Origin: Candidatus Wirthbacteria bacterium CG2_30_54_11
GTDB lineage: Bacteria > Patescibacteriota > CG2-30-54-11
Length of the DNA stretch: 8,567 nucleotides
Assembly: GCA_001873755.1 (NCBI GenBank)
Contig: MNZT01000019.1
Coordinates: 1 to 8,567, forward strand
Direction of reading: 5' to 3'
Part shown: positions 6,197 through 8,567 of the stretch, in pieces
Layout of the letters: every line of letters begins with the position of its first letter
How positions within the stretch are numbered: position 1 is the stretch's first letter
Made by a program: the position numbers and the translations under genes
The notes under the pieces: generated by a model
Seen by the model: the letters and a program-made list of their open reading frames with translations, nothing else
Databases searched by the model: none
Told to the model about the DNA's origin: nothing

Positions 6197-7099
6197 CTAG
6201 GCTGTCAGCCCCTTGATCTCTTCTGCGATCATTCTGGCCACGGAAATGATCTTCAGCTGGCTGATCGATGCCCCGGGTCTAAGAGGTATCGTATCGGTGA
6301 TCAAGAAATGGTCAATTTTACTTTTCTCGATCTTCTCGCAGGCGTCGTCCGAAAATATCGCATGGGTAATGCATACATCGACATGCTTGGCACCCCGCTC
6401 CTTCAGAATCTTGGCAGCGTTGACCAGCGTACCACCGGTAGAAGCGATGTCATCAATGATGATCGTACGCTTACCGGTGACATCCCCGATCATGCTGACG
6501 ACTTCGGTGTCCGGTGAATTATGCGGTCTGATTTTTTCGAGAATGACCACCGGGACCTCAAGTGCCTGAGCGAGACGCCGGGCCCGTTTGGCTCCGCCCA
6601 TGTCAGGCGCGACCACTACGGTATCAGAAGGATCGACGGCATCGATAGAACGGGCGAACAGATCGACGGCAGAGAGATTGACCACCGGTACATCAAAAAA
6701 ACCCTCCACCGCATCGGCATGCAGATCGAGGGTGATGAGACGATTGATCCCGGCGGTTTCGAGCAGATTGGCGACCAGCTTGCCCGAGATCGCATCGTAG
6801 CGGTGGTCCTTTTTTTCTTTGCGGGAATAGGCCAGCCAGGGGACGACCGCCGTAATAGAGCGTGCTCCACCGCGCCTGCATGCATCCACCATGATTAGCA
6901 GTTCCATGAGGTGGTCATTGGGAGGGATGGAGCAGCTTTGGACCAGAAAGACGTCTTTCCGGAGAATTGATTCCCTGAAATTGACCCCGATCTCTCCATC
7001 AGAAAAATGGAGAAGGTCTACCTTTCCCAATTCACAGCCCAGATGTTCCGCGATATTTTTTGAAAGGGCGGGATTGGATGATCCGGAAAAAATCTTCAT
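6197..7099 (-). CDS. prs: ribose-phosphate pyrophosphokinase (PRPP synthase)
   Basis: A 300-residue protein, slightly shorter than the usual 310-320. Prs transfers pyrophosphate from ATP to ribose-5-phosphate to make PRPP for nucleotide, histidine and tryptophan synthesis. It has the two tandem phosphoribosyltransferase-fold domains: HFSDGEIGVNF (31-41), NDHLMELLIMVDACRRGGA (61-79), the catalytic flexible loop at 91-100, ISGKLVANLLETAG (104-117), DLHADAVEGFFDVP (125-138), APDMGGAKRA (164-173) and the ribose-phosphate loop DDIASTGGT (216-224). Two points differ from the classical bacterial enzyme. The flexible-loop RQD is RKE (93-95), and the ribose-phosphate loop has STGGT rather than the usual DTAGT, a form seen in archaeal and some plant enzymes. 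GGGGGA lies upstream of the ATG at 7099. The gene is 66 bases after rplL across a hairpin, and 14 bases before glycerate kinase. Confidence 0.9.
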   Translation of the reverse strand: MKIFSGSSNPALSKNIAEHLGCELGKVDLLHFSDGEIGVNFRESILRKDVFLVQSCSIPPNDHLMELLIMVDACRRGGARSITAVVPWLAYSRKEKKDHRYDAISGKLVANLLETAGINRLITLDLHADAVEGFFDVPVVNLSAVDLFARSIDAVDPSDTVVVAPDMGGAKRARRLAQALEVPVVILEKIRPHNSPDTEVVSMIGDVTGKRTIIIDDIASTGGTLVNAAKILKERGAKHVDVCITHAIFSDDACEKIEKSKIDHFLITDTIPLRPGASISQLKIISVARMIAEEIKGLTA

Positions 7100-7132
7100 G
7101 GAGTATCCCCCGGATAGAAGCTGGCTGCAAAT

Positions 7133-7157
7133 ACGCCCCGGCTTTACGTCGGGGCGT
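7133..7157 (-). terminator. GC-rich hairpin after rplL (weak terminator or processing site)
   Basis: On the minus strand ACGCCCCG and CGGGGCGT form a perfect 8-base stem around a 9-base loop, starting 8 bases after the rplL stop. The downstream tail is only ATTTGC, so the U-run is poor. It may be a partial terminator or an RNA-processing site that lowers expression of prs relative to rplJL, comparable in position to the attenuator between rplL and rpoB in Escherichia coli. Confidence 0.55.
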
Positions 7158-7165
7158 GAGATGTA

Positions 7166-7585
7166 TTACTTGAGCTCTACAGTTGCTCCGGCAGCTTCAA
7201 GTTCCTTCTTCAGTTTCTCGGCATCTTCCTTGGCGACACCTTCCTTGATCGGCTTGGGGGCAGATTCGACGAGCTCTTTGGCTTCCTTGAGCCCGAGTGA
7301 GGAGACGGCGGCGCGTACGACCTTGATGACGGCGATCTTCTGTGCTCCGGCTTCCTTCAGGATGACATCAAAGGTGGATTTCTCTTCCACTTCCGGGGCT
7401 GCTTCGCCGGCTGCTGCACCGCCTGCAGGGGCTGCGGCAAAGGTCATGGGAGCGGCGGCAGTGACACCGAAGCGGTCTTCGAGAGCTTTGACGAGGTCGG
7501 CAAGTTCGAGGACGGTGAGACCTTCGATCTCTTTGATGATCTCGCCGAGTTTACCGGCCGGGATTTCTTTTTTTTCGTCTGACAT
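7166..7585 (-). CDS. rplL: 50S ribosomal protein L7/L12
   Basis: A 139-residue, acidic, Ala/Glu/Lys-rich protein, somewhat longer than the common 120-130. L7/L12 dimers form the flexible ribosomal stalk and stimulate translational GTPases. Residues 11-40 are the N-terminal dimerisation domain that binds L10 (KLGEIIKEIEGLTVLELADL). Residues 43-68 are an Ala/Gly/Pro hinge. Residues 69-139 are the GTPase-contacting domain, with FDVILKEAGAQKIAVIKVVR, LGLKEAKELVESAP and the final ATVELK. Between the VR at 90-91 and LGLKEAK at 97 there are five residues (AAVSS), where E. coli has four (GATG), a one-residue insertion in a highly conserved turn. The AAAGGA ribosome-binding site lies nine bases before the ATG, and the start is 39 bases after the rplJ stop. 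rpoB does not follow, unlike the common arrangement. Confidence 0.96.
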   Translation of the reverse strand: MSDEKKEIPAGKLGEIIKEIEGLTVLELADLVKALEDRFGVTAAAPMTFAAAPAGGAAAGEAAPEVEEKSTFDVILKEAGAQKIAVIKVVRAAVSSLGLKEAKELVESAPKPIKEGVAKEDAEKLKKELEAAGATVELK

Positions 7586-7624
7586 GGATAGATTCCTTTC
7601 TTCTGATAAAACTGGAACAAATAA

Positions 7625-8146
7625 TTAGGCTGCTTTCTTTTCACGAACGGCATTGAGGGCATAGACGAGATTGCGGATATTGCCCTGGAGCACGCTGACG
7701 ATATTGCGAAGCGGGCCGGCCATGGTGGATACGAGCTGACCGTAGAGCTGATCTCTGCCCGGGATGCTGGAAAGCTGTCTCACTTGAGCTTCAGAAAAAA
7801 ACATATCTTTCGAAAAGCCGGATTTGATGACGAGCTGCTCGTACTTCTTGGCTGCGACTACGGCTGCCTTGGGGGCAGTGACCAGATCGTCATAGCCAAA
7901 GATGACCGCCGTCTGACCGCTGAATGCATCTCCGGGGATGAAGTTGAGACCTACCGCATCAGTAGCTCTCTTCAACAAAGTGTTCTTGACGACCTTCAGC
8001 TCTGCAGACTGAGCGCGAAGTACATGCCGCAGCTCTTCCTGCTGAGCGACGGACATCCCGCGATAATCCACGAGCACGGCCATCCGGCTGCGCTCTACCC
8101 GTTCACGCACTTTTTCGATCAACTGTTCTTTCTTTGGCGTTGGCAT
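7625..8146 (-). CDS. rplJ: 50S ribosomal protein L10
   Basis: A 173-residue protein of normal L10 length from the ATG at 8146. L10 anchors L7/L12 dimers to 23S rRNA at the stalk base and, as the L10(L12)4 complex, represses its own mRNA in bacteria studied. Visible landmarks are an N-terminal Lys/Glu-rich helix, DYRGMSVAQQEELR (27-40), the RNA-contacting KVVKNTLLKRA (51-61), SGQTAVIFG (76-84, with Q where GPTA is usual), and a long C-terminal helix ending in NALNAVREKK-like sequence (VYALNAVREKKAA) that should carry the L12 sites. GAGGA lies five to six bases before this ATG. An upstream in-frame TTG at 8173 would add nine residues but falls inside the terminator tail, so it is rejected. The gene is the first of its operon; rplA is not upstream. 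Confidence 0.96.
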   Translation of the reverse strand: MPTPKKEQLIEKVRERVERSRMAVLVDYRGMSVAQQEELRHVLRAQSAELKVVKNTLLKRATDAVGLNFIPGDAFSGQTAVIFGYDDLVTAPKAAVVAAKKYEQLVIKSGFSKDMFFSEAQVRQLSSIPGRDQLYGQLVSTMAGPLRNIVSVLQGNIRNLVYALNAVREKKAA

Positions 8147-8162
8147 AGTGTCCTCTTGCTTT

Positions 8163-8203
8163 AGACAAAACAAACGTCCTGAACGATGCGCTCAAGACGT
8201 TTG
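8163..8203 (-). terminator. intrinsic terminator/attenuator in the rplJ leader
   Basis: On the minus strand CAAACGTCTTGA (8203-8192) pairs with TCAGGACGTTTG (8182-8171) over 12 pairs, one of them G-U. The loop can close by three more pairs (one G-U, two G-C) to a CAT triloop at 8186-8188. The stem is followed at once by TTTTGTCT. This ends 16 bases before the rplJ start and downstream of the L10-leader structure, so it would stop transcription before rplJ. Its 5' arm includes GTCTTGAGC (8198-8190), which is complementary to GCTCAAGAC at the leader's beginning (8282-8274), giving a competing antiterminator pairing. Confidence 0.75.
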
Positions 8204-8225
8204 GAAATAGATATCTCCATGTGAT

Positions 8226-8282
8226 GCCTCGGCGGGGACCTTTGTGCCCTTCGTTACCTCAGGGCGACCCGCTGTCTTGAGC
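8226..8282 (-). promoter_or_regulatory. ribosomal protein L10 leader (L10(L12)4-binding mRNA element)
   Basis: The minus-strand RNA opens AGACAGCGGGT and closes CCCCGCCGAGGC, the conserved halves of the L10 leader motif as I recall it. GCGGG (8272-8268) pairs with CCCGC (8236-8232). Inside, GCCCT (8265-8261) and AGGGC (8250-8246) form a hairpin, with unequal internal loops between the two stems. By the mechanism known for the Bacillus subtilis rplJL operon, L10(L12)4 binding here should block the antiterminator and favour the downstream terminator. The AGAC at the 5' edge is shared between the binding element and the antiterminator arm 8282-8274. Position immediately upstream of rplJ and L12 supports the call. 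Covariance scoring was not possible here. Confidence 0.8.
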
Positions 8283-8292
8283 ACGCTAAATA

Positions 8293-8321
8293 TTTATACC
8301 ACGATTTCCCGTCTGTGTATA
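8293..8321 (-). promoter_or_regulatory. extended -10 promoter for rplJL
   Basis: On the minus strand TATACA (8316-8321) and TATAAA (8293-8298) are spaced by 17 bases. The -10 is preceded by TGG, making an extended -10 (TG-n-TATAAA). The predicted start is near 8286, just four bases before the antiterminator arm, so the transcript begins exactly where the leader structures begin. That agreement raises confidence. The leader would be about 140 nt. Confidence 0.65.
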
Positions 8322-8339
8322 GAGGCAGTCTTGTACACT

Positions 8340-8390
8340 CGAAGATGAGCCTGAACGAGGGTACGAAATCGAGACGAAGACGAGCCTGAA
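8340..8390 (+). repeat. two 16-base direct repeats upstream of the putative transposase
   Basis: CGAAGATGAGCCTGAA (8340-8355) recurs as CGAAGACGAGCCTGAA (8375-8390), 15 of 16 identical, with starts 35 bases apart. They lie between the rplJ promoter and the plus-strand gene at 8429. They could be protein-binding sites in the end of a mobile element, or simply remnants of a duplication. The region 8322-8428 shows no other feature I can support. Confidence 0.5.
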
Positions 8391-8428
8391 GGGTTGACGC
8401 AAAAAACGAAGGGGGTCATACTATTTGG

Positions 8429-8567
8429 ATGATACTACAAATGGATGATTCACGGCTCCGGACACTCGATCAAATCAAGGCCTTCCTGGGTTCAAATCAG
8501 TTCGACTTTCGCATCAAGATAAAAAGCGAAGCGTACCAATGGGTCAATGACAGACTGATACAATTCA
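8429..8567 (+). CDS. putative DDE-type transposase/integrase, N-terminal fragment cut by window edge
   Basis: From the ATG at 8429 the frame is open to the right edge (46 codons). A second in-frame ATG is at 8441. The protein from the second Met reads MDDSRLRTLDQIKAFLGSN, then QFDFRIKIKSEAYQWVNDRLIQF. This opening (a short TLDQIKAFL helix, then an aromatic-rich YQWVNDRL helix) resembles, from memory, the N-terminus of integrase-core transposases common in uncultivated bacteria. No DDE residues are in view, so this rests on the N-terminus alone. A GAAGGGGG ribosome-binding site ends about 13 bases before the ATG at 8429, rather far; an ATT at 8423 would be better spaced but is a rare start. 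The gene runs opposite to all others here. Confidence 0.5.
   Translation, partial: MILQMDDSRLRTLDQIKAFLGSNQFDFRIKIKSEAYQWVNDRLIQF

Noticed and set aside
6891..7628. 245-codon plus-strand frame rich in Ser and Ala
   Set aside because: It is the antisense of rplL and the prs 5' end. The Ser/Ala bias reflects the complement of Ala/Glu/Lys-rich codons.
8147..8173. Extended rplJ start at TTG 8173
   Set aside because: It falls in the attenuator tail, and the added residues (MFCLKQEDT) are not L10-like. The ATG at 8146 has GAGGA upstream.
1..8567. CRISPR array, tRNA or rRNA genes
   Set aside because: No regularly spaced repeat series, cloverleaf-like sequence or rRNA segment was recognised on either strand. 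The paired 16-mers at 8340-8390 number only two.

Overview
This window looks like chromosomal DNA from a free-living bacterium of moderate G+C content. Eight genes lie on the minus strand, transcribed right to left, and an incomplete gene on the plus strand enters at the right edge. Gene content is mostly housekeeping: ribosomal stalk proteins, PRPP synthase, recombination mediator, sugar-nucleotide enzymes and a mechanosensitive channel. I cannot name the taxon. The gene order does not match the common secE-nusG-rplK-rplA-rplJ-rplL-rpoB-rpoC cluster, and the intergenic repeats with GTCATYCTGA ends are of a kind I associate with several uncultivated phyla. That suggests, without proving, a poorly sampled lineage.

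Right to left along the minus strand: a promoter (8293-8321) drives a leader of roughly 140 nt that contains a ribosomal L10-leader type structure and an intrinsic terminator/attenuator (8163-8203). Next come rplJ (L10) and rplL (L7/L12). A GC-rich hairpin separates rplL from prs (PRPP synthase). A MOFRL-family glycerate 2-kinase and galE follow with gaps of 14 and 18 bases, so prs, glycerate kinase and galE are probably cotranscribed. A 307-base gap then holds a repeat element and a good promoter for galT. galT is followed by mscS (small-conductance mechanosensitive channel), a second copy of the repeat in the opposite orientation, recO, and a SpoIIM/DUF95-type membrane protein cut by the left edge.

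Functionally, rplJL forms the ribosomal stalk and appears to be autoregulated through L10(L12)4 binding its own leader. GalE and GalT are two steps of the Leloir pathway; galactokinase is not in the window. Prs and glycerate kinase are central metabolism. RecO and the SpoIIM-like protein form a tight pair.

The most noteworthy points are: (i) a complete promoter/antiterminator/L10-binding/terminator arrangement upstream of rplJ; (ii) two 119-base repeat cores (112/119 identical by hand alignment) in inverted orientation that bracket a self-contained galT-mscS segment; (iii) rplJL uncoupled from both rplKA and rpoBC and lying next to a putative transposase; and (iv) non-canonical residues in Prs and L7/L12. 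I did not find a convincing wholly new system. No CRISPR array, tRNA or rRNA was seen.
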